Assembly (NCBI GenBank): GCA_023014365.1 | Contig: JAEBUN010000020.1 | Coordinates: 682,001-746,000, forward strand | Source: Lepiota brunneoincarnata | Taxonomy: Eukaryota > Basidiomycota > Agaricomycetes > Agaricales > Agaricaceae | Length of the DNA stretch: 64,000 nt | Direction of reading: 5' to 3' | Part shown: positions 1 to 10,091 of the stretch, one piece after another | How positions within the stretch are numbered: the first letter of the stretch is position 1 | Layout of the letters: the number at the start of each line of letters is the position of its first letter | Notes under the pieces: generated by a model | Database searches by the model: none | Told to the model about the DNA's origin: nothing | Seen by the model: the letters and a program-made list of their open reading frames with translations, nothing else | Program-made: the position numbers and the translations under genes

Positions 1-686
1 GAGAAGACATGGAGGACAAATAGGCAGGTGAGGTCGGAGGAGGTGATGGTATCGTAGGTGGGGATGAATAAGGATTGCTTGGTGAGTCTGTCGACCACTA
101 CTAGGATGGTGTTGTAGCCGGAAGAGGCGGGGAGTTTCTTGATGAAGTCCATGGAGATTGAGTTCCAAGGGCGTTCAGGGATAGGGAGTTGCTTGAGGAG
201 ACCATAGGGGTGGTGGCACTGGGGTTTAGACCTCATACAGGTGACACAAGACTTACAGAAATCCTTGACAAAGGTGCAGACACCAGGCCAGGTGTATTTG
301 TGCCAGATGAGTTCCAGCATTTTATTCTGACCAAAGTGGCCAGCTAGGACATGATCGTGCTTGTACTGGAGGACCTGAAGTCGGAGATTGTCGGTGTCAG
401 GGACATAGATTCTGTCGTCTAAGAGGAGGAAACCTTTATCATTAACTGACCAATGGCCTTCTGGGCTAGCAAGATGGGTGGAGGTGGTTGGATCCGCTGG
501 TAGAGTGGTGAGGATATCATGGTGTAGCTGGTTGGGATCCATGACTACAGCTGCATGAAGGGAAGGGGCATAAAGAGTGGTGGCATGGATGGAGGCTGCA
601 AGCTGTTCATGGGTGAACACAGGCCAGAAGTTGTGTGGGTTGACTGATGCATAGTTGCTATTCCCCCCTTTAGGGTAGGCATCCCA
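1..686 (-). pseudogene. Gypsy G1 integrase fragment (runs off window start)
   Basis: Reading the minus strand leftward from the RNase H segment gives an H2C2-type zinc-binding region (HDHVLAGHFGQNKML, then CKSCVTC) followed by the start of an integrase core (DFIKKLP, then GYNTILVVVDRLTKQ). This is the standard order of a Ty3/gypsy pol: RT, RNase H, integrase. The first catalytic Asp of the core lies in the MDFIKKLP stretch near 130-150; the rest of the DDE triad lies beyond the window. The frame is joined to the upstream RNase H through a TGA at 687-689 where relatives have Arg (TR-R-WD), so the polyprotein is interrupted. The element is degraded retrotransposon, not a host gene. Confidence 0.8.
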
Positions 687-1313
687 TCATCTAGTTAGGG
701 CATCAGGCTTGGTGCCAAGGCAGCCGGGTTGGAACCAGATGATAAGGTGGAATTGGGATAGGAACTCAGACCAACGAGCTTGGTGGTGAGTGAGGATTTT
801 GGTGGTGCAGAAGTATTCGAGGTTCTTGTGGTCAGTGACTACATCAATAGTAAGGGGGGCACCTTCTAGGTAGTGTTGCCAGATGCAAAAAGCTTCAAAT
901 ATTGCCAGGAGTTCCTTGTCATGAGTGTCATAGTTAAGTTTGGCCATGTTAAAGGTGCAGGAATGGAATGCAACAGGATGGACCTCCCCATCATCAGTGA
1001 TGATAGAGAGGATAGCTGCAAGGGTGTAGTCAGAGGCATCAGTCTCAACAATGATCTGAGCATCAGGGGCCCAAGGAGTGAGGACAGGAGCGGATATGAA
1101 TGCTTCCTTCAGGGAGTTAAAGGCTTTGCAACATTCATCAGTGAAATTCCATTTCACGTCTTTGTGGGTGAGGCAAGTGAGTGGAACAACAATGTTGGAG
1201 TAACTGTGAATGAAGCAATGGTAGAAATTGGTGAAACCTAAGAAGGACTGGATGTCCTTGACTTTCTTGGGTTCCAGCCACTCCTGGATGGCCTTGACCT
1301 TAGATTGGTCCAT
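687..1313 (-). pseudogene. Gypsy G1 RNase H / end of reverse transcriptase
   Basis: A 208-codon open stretch covers the RT thumb/connection (QSFLGFTNFYHCFI) and the RNase H domain (VETDASDYTLAAIL, with first Asp; DKELLAIFEAF, with Glu; VVTDHKNLEYF, with third Asp; ending PGCLGTKPDALT). All RNase H acidic residues are present. It begins right after a TGA at 1314-1316, where the upstream RT frame continues, so the Met is probably an internal residue. Part of the same minus-strand gypsy as the integrase downstream and RT upstream. Confidence 0.85.
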
Positions 1314-2045
1314 TCAGAGACCATCAGGGGAAAGGATGTAACTGAGGTATTCCACTGTGTCAGAGTGGAACTGGCATTTGTTGGGGTGGGCGTATAGACC
1401 GTGTTGTCAGAGCCACTTGAGGACCTCCTTGACTTGGTCACAATGGATACTATGATTGTTGGAGTATATCAGAATGTCATCAAGATAGATAGTAACACAG
1501 ACGTCAAGCATGTCCTTGAATATATTGTTCATGAACTGCTGGAAGGTGGCAGGGGTGTTGGTGAGGCTGAAAGGCATAACCATCCATTTGAAGGAGCCAT
1601 AGTGGGTCCGAAAGGCAGTCTTCCATTCATTGCTGTCAGCAACATGGACTAGATGGTAAGCATGATGGGGGTCAATTTTGGTATATATGCAGGCTTTGCG
1701 AGGGGAGTCTAAGAGGTCAGAGATGAGCAGAAGGGGGTAGCGGTCCTTCTTGGTAATATGGTTGAGACCTCTAAAATCAACACATAAACAGAGGGAGCCA
1801 TCCTTTTTCTTGACAAAGAGGACTGGGGCTCCATGAGGAGAAGTGGAAGGGTGAATGAAACCAATGTATAACTGTTTGTCAATAAAATCATGTAGAGCTC
1901 CAAGCTCCGATTGTGAAAGGGAATAAATGTTACCAACTGGAGGCTGACCACCATCCTCTAGGCTAATCTGGAGGTTGTAAGGGTGGTGTGGAGCAAGTGT
2001 GTCAGCACGTGATTTACTGAAAATGTCAGCAAACTTGGGGATCCA
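1314..2045 (-). pseudogene. Gypsy G1 reverse transcriptase, copy 1
   Basis: Minus-strand RT sequence with an intact YLDDILIYS catalytic box near 1455-1485. Frame is interrupted by TGA codons near 1409 (WL-stop-QHGLY) and at 1314-1316 (DGL-stop-MDQ), both positions where Arg CGA would fit. It closely matches 2757-3390 (a second RT copy) on the same strand, so the window start holds two overlapping pieces of one gypsy family. Homology to copy 2 stops near 2040. Confidence 0.75.
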
Positions 2046-2068
2046 GAACCAGATTGGGAAATTCTAGG

Positions 2069-2747
2069 GTTAGGACGACCTGTCCTGTCTTTGAAGTAAC
2101 TACCCATGATGGGCAACAATGTCTTTTCTGGTAAAGAGGAACCAACAAGAATTTAAGATTCACTAAGACATTTGACAAGACAAACAAGGAATCCGAGAAC
2201 TTATAGAGATGCTGGGGTGTGAAGGTTCAGAGGAACAACAGCCAAAGTCCCTTGGGGTGAAGACCATGTCAGACACTTGAATAGACAAGCGATGATCCTC
2301 AACAGATTATGGTTCTGTCTAGACCTCACAGTTAACAGGACTGTGTGAACCAAGGAGAGTGAGAAGAGAGAAGAGAGGCAATGAGTAGCTTTGTCTTTTG
2401 TTATGCAGGTTAGGCATCTGCAAGGCTCAATGTGATTAATGACAAGTTAACCATTGAGTAGTGCGAGTAAGTCAAAGGCAATGCCAATGAGCAGGAACAA
2501 ATACAGTGTATAATAAGACAAAGCTAAAGAGTACAAGTGGTAGCTAAGTCTATATATACTACTGGCACAACTGGCATGTGATAAAAGAAAGAATCACATG
2601 TGAATGGGCAGGAATCACAAGCCAAAAGAAGCTAACTATAGATGGGTGGTGGCATGTGATAAGTAAATAAAGACGGGTGTTGACACCGGGTGGTAACATA
2701 TGATAAACAAAATAGACAGACGGACGTGCTAAAGGAAAATGGTAACA
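2069..2747 (+). repeat. LTR-like segment between the two RT copies
   Basis: The 0.7 kb between the duplicated RT pieces is not pol. It ends GGTAACA (2741-2747), the mirror of a TGTTACC LTR start, and carries a tatatatactactggc box at about 2549-2565 that is nearly identical to one inside the clear solo LTR at 4879-5539 (about 5179-5195). The left end near 2069 (GTTAGGACG) resembles a decayed TGTTAGG start. No matching target-site duplication was found, so the boundaries are uncertain and a rearranged LTR is the best reading. Confidence 0.4.
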
Positions 2748-3928
2748 GTATAGGCCATGCTGGCAGAGCTGCTTGAGGACCTCCTTGACTTGGTCACAAT
2801 GGATACTGTGATTGTTGGAGTATATCAGAATGTTGTCAAGATAGATAGTAATGCAGATGTCAAGCATGTCCTTGAATATATTGTTCATGAACTGCTGGAA
2901 GGTGGCGGGGGTGTTGGTGAGGCCGAAAGGCATAACCATCCATTCAAAGGAGCCATAGCGGGTCTGAAAGGTGGTCTTCCATTTGTCACTGTCAGCAATG
3001 CAGACAAGATGGTAAGTGTGATGGAGGTTGATTTTTGTATATACTTGGGCTTTGCAAGGGGAGTCTAAGAGGTCAGAGATGAGCGGAAGGGGGTAGTGGT
3101 CCCTCTTGGTAATATGGTTGAGACCTCTAAAATCAACACATAAACAGAGGGAGCCATCCTTTTTCTTGACAAAGAGGACTAGGGCTCCATGAGGAGAAGT
3201 GGAAGGGCAAATAAAACCAATAGATAAATGTTCATCAATGAAATCACATAGAGCTCCAAGCTCTGATTGTGAAAGGGAGTAAATGGTACCAACCAGAGGC
3301 TGACCACCATCCTCTAGGTTAATCTGGAGGTCGGAAGGGTGGTGTGGAGTGAGTGTGTCAGCACGCGAGTTACTGAAAATGTCAGCAAACTTGTGGTATT
3401 CCTTGGGGATGGACGAGAGGTCAGCCAGGTCTTCTGAGACAGAAGAGGACACAGCTGATGCAGAGGCGGCAGAGAGGTTGGTTCAGAATTGTTGGGAGCC
3501 AGGGAGCTTGGCAGCACAGATAAAGGCAGGAGCATTTATCAGGGAGATGTGTGGTTTTGCAATGGGGACAGATTGGGATGAGGTCCTGGACAGGGGTGGT
3601 GAACCTGGGTCAGGAGAGTCGGGGGTGGCCATAGGTGGGGCTGATGTGGGTGCGACACAGGTGGAGACAGAAGCAGGATTCTTGAGTAGGCATGGCTGGA
3701 AAGTGATACTGCCCAAAGCCCAGTCAATCAATGGATTGTAGCAGGTGAGCCAGTTGTGTCCTAAGACCACAGAACAGGAAGAGTTGAGCCAGGTGACATA
3801 AGTGTCCAAAATGATAGATTCACTGGAGGGGAAGGATACAGGCAGTTGCGCAAGCTCTGTAATGTAGGCATTTGAGGTTCTGTCACATAACCGAAGTTCA
3901 ATAGCTGGGATGGATGAGGTTGGAATAC
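2748..3928 (-). pseudogene. Gypsy G1' protease-RT fragment, copy 2
   Basis: Minus-strand fragment. It starts at the right edge with the end of an aspartic protease (LGHNWLTCYNPLIDW, typical of gypsy PR C-termini), followed by a Pro/Ser-rich linker and the RT amino half (PKEYHKFADIFS; VDFRGLNHITKRDHYPLP; MPFGLTNTPATFQQFMN). The catalytic box reads YLDN instead of YLDD, so the second Asp of the pair is Asn; copy 1 keeps YLDD. A frame break separates PR (to 3483) from RT. The left end runs into the LTR-like segment, giving a false C-terminal tail from about 2747 down to 2559. The right end is cut by the LTR starting at 3929. Confidence 0.8.
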
Positions 3929-4316
3929 TGTTATCAGAAGCCTTATCAGAAGGACGGTTATTTTTAACTACATTCCCATGTCACTATGAAACCATCAGTA
4001 GTATACATCAGAAGGACTATTCTTACCATATGCCTCATGCTTCTTACATATCTCTAACTCATAGTTACCTTGGTCCAGACTAATAGAGTAGGAGTACAGC
4101 CACACTTAGAAGTATATAAGGATACAGTACAATACCTTGTATCCTTTATCTTAGTGTTATACATTCTTGCCTCCTATATCTCTTTGCCTCTAAACCGGCT
4201 GGACTATAGTGCTACATCGTCTCCAAGTCATGTCTAGTAGGACAGGACCAAGTCTGTATAAACATCCTGTGTCGAACTCCATGCTACTCAAGAGTGAACC
4301 CCTAACCTGGGTAACA
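3929..4316 (+). repeat. LTR (388 bp) of a plus-strand gypsy element E
   Basis: Begins TGTTATC and ends GGTAACA, a five-base inverted terminus (TGTTA/TAACA). A TATA-like gtatataagg lies near 4112. It interrupts the minus-strand protease fragment and is followed by a leader and a plus-strand gag, so it is read as the 5' LTR of element E. No flanking 5-bp duplication is visible (aatac before, aaaca after), consistent with one LTR of an element rather than a solo LTR. Confidence 0.55.
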
Positions 4317-4687
4317 AAACACTAAGATACTCTGCTGCTTATCTCTTGCTCACCCTCTACTCTGTCCTGCTCTACCGATGTACTGAACACATCAAGGTAC
4401 TCTGGTCATTCAAAATGACGTGCGGAAGAAAACCGCCTCTCTGTGTAGCCATCGCTATGTCCCTCAACCTCTCCCTGCCAGAAGACCTGGCTTACCTACT
4501 TATATTCATCTTCACCTCCACCGCTACCCTCATCACCTACAGAATTGTCACCATAGAACTTGAATGCATCACATATCCTTGTCATTGCTGCATCATCAGA
4601 TCGTGGAACCTGTACTCAGGAATATCCATCATTGCCACCCAATTTTTCATCCTTCTAGCAATAATCGATCACTAGACAACTGCCACC
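4317..4687 (+). other. Leader between LTR and gag of element E
   Basis: 370 bp with no convincing gene. The short open frames here (for example 4346-4675) have no recognisable domain. Position between an LTR and a gag-like ORF makes it the likely 5' untranslated leader. I see no clear TGG primer-binding site directly after the LTR. Confidence 0.35.
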
Positions 4688-6022
4688 ATGCCTCCAAAGA
4701 AGTTCTCAGCCCGAGAAACTCCATCACCTCCTCCCAAATTGAGAAGTAGAATCTCAGGATCAGGAACCCAAAATCCAGATCCCAGAAGAAACCCCTTACC
4801 CACTCAAACACTGTCCCCATTCTACCCCCCATCTCCATTTGACTCACCTGCTCCATGTGCATCTACATCCAGTTGCACTGTTAGAGCCGGTGCGGGTCGG
4901 GACCGAAGTGGAGGGTCGGGGTGGTATCCTTGATATAAGGTAACCGGGGGACAGGGCGAAGTCAGTACGTAGACTTCGGGACCGAGGCGGAGTACATCGG
5001 GTGGGGGGTTGGACTTGCGGCCTCAGCGTATGTGCTGTGCCCTCCTACTGTCCTAGTCCGTATTTCAGGAAGTCGGGGCTGAAGCAGAGCGAGGCAGAAG
5101 AGAGGAGAGGATAGAGAACAGGGAGCTGGTCCGCTGCTCAATTCGATTATCAGACTGAGGAGTACAAGCCAAGTACCTACGGTATATATACTACTGGCCT
5201 TACAAACTATGACTCGTACTGACTACGTGTGGAGCAGAGCGGAGACCGATCTAGTTACAAACGGATTACAAATGGATTACGAATGGAATGGAAACGGGTA
5301 CAGGTATGGAGACTAATAACGTATCTTGACTATGGACGGGAAATGGAGACGGGGGTATGAGACACCGAGGGCCAGGTGACCATGGCACGTGTGGAGGTGG
5401 TTGCGTGATCGGGGCAGGGGGTTGCGGTCGGAGCAGGTCAGGGCCGAGTCGGAGGGCAGAGGGTTGTTGTGTGGAACACACGTGGAGTCGAGAAGCCGAA
5501 GTTTAAATGATTAGACTCTGAGTTGGCATGGATATGACATGCACTCAAACAAGCTTTTCCAAAGAACTAGCGGAAAGACAAAGACTACAACACAAAAGAG
5601 AACTAAAAGAACATTATGAACAACAAGAAAAGAAAGGAAAAGAAGCTGAAGAATATTGTGCTAAAGCAGACCCACTAAATGACTTTGAACTTCAAAAACT
5701 CAAATATGCCCTCAAACAACCAAGAGAACTTTCTCAATCAGAAGAAAACCTACTTACGTGTCATGAATACGCAGTAGATCAAGGAAAACCCCCAGTAGAT
5801 AACGACTCCGACGTCTATATAACAGACAACAACCAATCGGATCCCAATCCACAACCACCCGCACTACCCACGCCAACAATACCCTTAGCCCTACTGGCTC
5901 CTCCCCTACAACCAACACAACCACCAACACTGCTGAAGAGGGTCAGACTCTCCAACAAGGCGATCGCGTCGGTGCGGAAACAGCTACATGAAGCAAGCCG
6001 AAACAAACTGAGACCAAAGTAG
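4688..6022 (+). pseudogene. Gag N-terminal ORF of element E, split by a solo LTR
   Basis: The frame opens at 4688 (MPPKKFSARETPSPPPK), is Pro/Ser rich, and is broken at 4878 by a 661 bp solo LTR. It resumes in the same frame at 5545 (QTSFSKELAERQRLQHK, a charged probable coiled coil rich in Glu/Lys) and ends at 6022. Removing the LTR and one TSD copy restores one continuous frame, so the insertion is the only break. The Pro-rich then charged layout fits the N-terminal extension of Agaricomycete gypsy Gag proteins. No enzymatic domain is visible. Confidence 0.6.
4879..5539 (+). mobile_element. Solo LTR, 661 bp, with 5-bp target duplication
   Basis: Starts TGTTAGAGCC and ends ATATGACA. It is flanked on both sides by TGCAC (4874-4878 and 5540-5544), a 5-bp target-site duplication as made by Ty3/gypsy integrase. 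A TATA-like tatatatactac lies at about 5181. It sits inside the gag frame of element E, so it is younger than E. A single LTR with matching TSD implies loss of the internal part by LTR-LTR recombination. Confidence 0.88.
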
Positions 6023-6618
6023 GAACAAACAAAACACAACAAAACAAGGTGCAAGCGTGATCGGTGAAATGATCACCAGGCTTCAAAAACCTCGGGAATG
6101 TGTTATAAGGGTTGGAGAAGTAGAGGACGAGATAAGGAGGTGAATTCCAGGTCTATAGTTGACTGGAGAACTTGTCTCCAAGGTTCCTACTTTATATACA
6201 CAAAAACTACAAGTAATTAAGTTTTTCCTACACCAAAATGGCAAGGAAAATGTTGGCTACTGAAGCTAGGTCATATCTGGGATATAAGAGACATGAAACA
6301 GGAGAATTGCAAAGTTTTTCTCAACTATGCTAGCCAAAGATTAGGGAACAGGAAATGATAGGATAAAAGTGGTGATATGCAAAGCACAGAGAAAACTAAA
6401 AGAGGGAGGAAATTTACTCTATGATCGAGCTTGTGAAATGGAATGGAGAAATAAATAGGAAAATTTGTCTGCCCTTGAACACATGCAGCTATCGACAGGA
6501 TGGATATGCTGACGAATGATAGCTGTCCCTTTTTGCATGAGCGCTCCAAAAGTCATGCTCTGGGGTTCAGGTTCCAAGTTCGACTCCGTTCCAAGTTTGG
6601 CTTCTGAAACTACAAGAG
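6023..6618. other. Unassigned 0.6 kb between gag pieces
   Basis: No protein signature on either strand. It holds a TGTTATAAGG at 6101 and a tttatataca box near 6190, which would suit an LTR insertion, but no matching terminus or duplication was found on the right side. Probably another decayed LTR inside element E. Confidence 0.3.
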
Positions 6619-7223
6619 GTGGCATGGGGCAGCCGTTGCGCATGCAGCCGCATGCCAACCTCTACACCACCACTGCCGCCGCCACCCGGACAACTACAAA
6701 TAATGGCCACTGCACAAAACCCAAAAGAGTTAGGACTCCTCAAACCCATCACCTTTGATGGAACTCAAAGACTATTCAAAGACTGGATCTTCCAATGCGA
6801 AGTATACGTACTCACTAATGCCACCACCTTCAACAATGACCTTGCCAGAACCTTGTTTGTCCTCTCAACGATGCAATCAGGAGATGCCCGAGCTTGGGCT
6901 AGACAATACCTCCACGAGAGGAATGCCCAAACCCAACAAGGACAACCCATAGCCATGGAGTCATGGGACAACTTCACCACTAGACTCAGAGCCGACTTTA
7001 CCCCAGCAGACGAACATGCATACATGCATACCAGACTTCAAACCCTGCATCAAGCAGGTAAACTGATGACTGAGTTTAACTCCCAGTTCAAGGAACTTGT
7101 CCATCAATCTGGACTCAATGAAGATCGCACCTTGATTGAGCTATACCGCAAGGCAATTGACCGCCGTATTGCCATGAAAATTGACAAATCGGAAAATCCT
7201 CTGACAACCATCGCCGCTTGGTA

Positions 7224-8469
7224 CAGTAGGGTAGCAAAAGTTTTGCGAAAATCTGTCACATGACCTTGTTTAACAATAAACAAAAAATATTCCCACTGAT
7301 CAACAACTCCACTCTACATGCCAAAAATAGCTGGACAAAAGAATACTGTCCCTGAACTACGCTCCCTGATATGTGCAAGGCATCAGGAGGGTATTCCTGC
7401 TCATGAAATTGCCAATTTCTTTGGAGTCCACATTTCCACTGTCTATCGGGTTATCCATAGGCACAAAGAGCAGGGTCATCATGAGGATGCTCCCAGGTCT
7501 GGGAGACCTTCCTTATTGGATGACAGGGCAATGCGACACATCAAAATTGTGCTGGAGAGAAATAGACGCCAAACTCTCTGTGAGATCACCCACACAATAA
7601 ACACTTTTCTCAACTCCCCTGCTCATCCCCACACTATCTGGCATGCCATTAGGTATCAATTGGGTCTTAGCCAACACATTTCTGCAAAGAAACCATTTCT
7701 TAAGCCCTCCCATGTCAAAGCCAGGATGGTATGGGCAAGAGAATATCGGAGGTGGATGGAGGAGGACTGGAGACATGTGATTTGGACAGATGAGGCTTCT
7801 GTGGAGATTGGAAAGAGTTCAAAGGTAGTTTGGGTATGGAGGAGACCTGGTGAGAGGTACACAGAAAGGTGTTTAACCCCTACTTTCAAGTCTGGAAGAC
7901 AGAGTCTTATGATATGGGGGTGCATGGCACATGGAAAACTTGGTCCACTGGTTCGTATACCCAAGGGTGCAAGGACAGCTGCAGATTATATTAGCCTCAT
8001 CCTTAGTGGACCATTATGGGATTTTTATGGGAATTTATCAGAGGAGAGGGGGCAGGTAGCAGTGATGGAAGATGGAGCTCCAGTCCACCAGGCAAAGATC
8101 ACCCAACAATTCTGCAAATCCCATCTCATCAATGAGCTTCCACACCCAGCTCAGTCACCAGACCTCAATCCCATCAAACATGTATGGAGATACCTCAAAG
8201 TCAGAATAAATGACCAAGCGGAAATCCCCCAAAACCTTGACAAACTTTGGGAGGCAATTCAGGAGGAGTGGAGGATGATTGATATAAATTATATTAATGA
8301 CCTGGTCAAGAGCATGCCCGATCATGCTCAGGCAGTCTATGAGGCCAAGGGCTGCCATACAAAATATTAACATAATTTTAGATGCAGTTGTGGTAGTGTA
8401 GTGAATATTTTTAACGATTAATGCATTATTTGTCTTTGTTGTTTTTGCAAAACTTTTGTTACTGTACTG
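7224..8469 (+). mobile_element. Tc1/mariner-type element, 1246 bp, inactive
   Basis: Inserted at TA (7222-7223 and 8470-8471). Imperfect terminal inverted repeats of about 28 bp: the left end starts CAGTAGGGTAGC, the right end in reverse starts CAGTACAGTAAC, and both continue AAAAGTTTTGC. A single 350-codon transposase fills the interior. It lies inside the gag frame of element E, and gag reads through in frame once it is removed. The TIRs differ at several positions, indicating some age. Confidence 0.9.
7318..8370 (+). CDS. Tc1/mariner transposase, catalytic Glu replaced by Lys
   Basis: A full 350-aa frame. Residues about 10-65 form the paired helix-turn-helix DNA-binding part (IPAHEIANFFGVHISTVYR) ending in the GRPS linker (APRSGRPS). 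The DDE core shows D158 (WTDEAS), D252 (VMEDGAP) and, exactly 34 residues later, K287 in SPDLNPIKHVW. Tc1-type DD34E enzymes have NPIEH here, so GAA has become AAA and the metal-binding triad is broken. The rest is open and family-length. The enzyme is predicted unable to cut or join DNA, though it could still bind its TIRs. Confidence 0.9.
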   Translation: MPKIAGQKNTVPELRSLICARHQEGIPAHEIANFFGVHISTVYRVIHRHKEQGHHEDAPRSGRPSLLDDRAMRHIKIVLERNRRQTLCEITHTINTFLNSPAHPHTIWHAIRYQLGLSQHISAKKPFLKPSHVKARMVWAREYRRWMEEDWRHVIWTDEASVEIGKSSKVVWVWRRPGERYTERCLTPTFKSGRQSLMIWGCMAHGKLGPLVRIPKGARTAADYISLILSGPLWDFYGNLSEERGQVAVMEDGAPVHQAKITQQFCKSHLINELPHPAQSPDLNPIKHVWRYLKVRINDQAEIPQNLDKLWEAIQEEWRMIDINYINDLVKSMPDHAQAVYEAKGCHTKY

Positions 8470-8789
8470 TACATCTGAGCCAACAAACTCAATGACAACT
8501 TCCACAGAATCAACGCCCTCTACAGCACCCCTAGAAACACATTCCCTCAGAGGAACCAATACCAATCTAACCACGGACCGAATCGTCCAAACAACAATGT
8601 ACCATATGCACAATTTTACCAAAGGAGCAACACTCCATGTTTCACCCCACGAGACCCACATGCCATGGAAATAGACCATGCCACAATGGAAGAAGGATTC
8701 GAAGATCCTTACCCCAAAATTCCACAACTGGAATATGCCAAAGAAGACTCCACACAAGAACCATTGGAGTTAGATGCCGTTGTCACCAG

Positions 8790-10091
8790 TGAAAAGGTAG
8801 AAACTTTTGTAGGTTTTAATATAGATAGTGGGCTTGTTTTCACTAAGCTTAGCCACAATTCGATAAGCTTAAGCTAATACAAGTGGAATGAGATAGATAA
8901 TGAACAGTTTCATCTTTTAGGGTGTTCTGGGGGTGCATTCTGACAGCAAAATTCAAGAGAGTAGTGTTTTTAGAGGTTAATGAACAGCTGTTGAAGTTAT
9001 CTTAGCCGTATGGTGCAACAATGAAAGGACAATCCCTGTCAATTCAAAGCATGGGGTCTCTGGTCTCTGGTCTCTGGTCTCTGAACTCTGGTCTCTGTCT
9101 CTGTCTCTGTCTCTAGCACTCTGGAACTCTAAACTCTGAACTCTGGTCTCTGTCTCTGTCTCTGGGTTGGTCGATGACTGAAGAAATCACACTTAACGAT
9201 GCACACTAAATAGCCCTCTGAAACTGTTCTTGATCATGGCTCGCAGACTTGCATGTGGAAGCAGGGGTGAGACCTCTTCCTTCTCCACAAACAAGTGTGA
9301 CTGTATTTATATTGTTTAGATACATACGAGAGATAGTAAATATGAAATAGAAAACAATAAGCTTAATTGTTACAGGCACTGTAGAACATTTTGGAAGGTT
9401 TAGCAGCATTTCTACCTCACCCTGGGTTATGGGTTTTTCTCTGATTAACGAATGGCAATCCAGCCAGACGTGTTCCGTGCTCGTCTGCATTATTCTGTGT
9501 CCATGCAAGCGCGTTAAGTTTCCGGATCAATTATGATCGGAATGTATAGCGGATGGACAATCCCTTGATCTGTTGTAATTAATCTCAGTTAAGCAGTATG
9601 CTGAAGTGCCGGGACCCACAAAGCACTCGTTAATTCGGAGTCTTTGATATTTCTACGGTTTTGGGCATCGGGTATTGCCTCCTGAACGTTGGACGTTCCA
9701 TTCCATGGTCCGGTCATCATTATTGAACTTGCTATAGACGTAATACGCCTGCAACAGCCGCTAGGTACATTCTTTTTATGTTCAAACACATTCGGGTTCA
9801 TCAGAAAACTGCTCGTAAGGTCCCTTGATGTGACCGGGGTATACTCAATAGGCTATGTAGAGTCCTGAATCCCTCCAGAGAGCGTTCTGATAGCTTGGTT
9901 CACTAAGCTTAGTGATAATGAACTGGTTTGAACATGTCCGAGGCTCGAGTATCCTCAATTCGGTCGAACTGGCTACTACGGGATATAGTACCAATCCTCT
10001 ATAGAGTTCTTTAATGATATAGCCAATGATTCTATGTAGAGAATCGTTCTGGAGTACGGAATTCATGTATAGGCGTGAAATCGGCATATCA
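8790..10091 (-). repeat. LTR of element A (left, 3' LTR in element sense)
   Basis: 1302 bp, same length as its partner at 19808-21109. It contains four TAAGCTTA palindromes (about 8842, 8863, 9358, 9904), a ggtctct/ctctgt short-repeat array (about 9053-9165), and, in element sense, a tataaata promoter-like box (about 9305-9320). A 100-codon minus-strand frame (9206-9508, TEHVWLDCHSLIREKPITQG) recurs in the other LTR copies. Its inner edge abuts CCACTCTTTTGTG, sequence that in element B is well inside the antisense gene region, so internal sequence has been lost at this boundary. Confidence 0.85.

Larger units (their letters stand above)
6619..8789 (+). pseudogene. Gypsy E gag core, interrupted by a mariner
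   Basis: The capsid-like Gag frame runs 6619-7221 (LGLLKPITFDG; FVLSTMQSGDARAW; LRADFTPADEHAY; LIELYRKAIDRRI; ending IAAWY), is split by the mariner at 7224-8469, and resumes in frame at 8472 (ANKLNDNFHRINALYS, DPHAMEIDHATMEE) until the LTR of element A at 8790. The first codons after the mariner are ATC then TGA (8476-8478), where an Arg codon is expected. The family is the retrotransposon Gag capsid domain seen in fungal gypsies; the MEIDHA stretch usually sits shortly before the zinc knuckle, which is lost here. The start codon is unclear; Met at 6619 is only the first in frame. Confidence 0.75.

Noticed and set aside
873..1241. Plus-strand ORFs over the gypsy regions (for example 873-1241, 2757-3068, 15360-15617)
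   Set aside because: They are antisense shadows of RT, RNase H and related pol domains with no domain of their own.
6101..6640. LTR insertion starting TGTTATAAGG at 6101
   Set aside because: No matching right terminus or target duplication could be found, so it is left as unassigned.
9053..9165. Short repeats in the LTRs considered as a CRISPR array
   Set aside because: Units of 6-7 bp are contiguous without spacers and the genome is eukaryotic.
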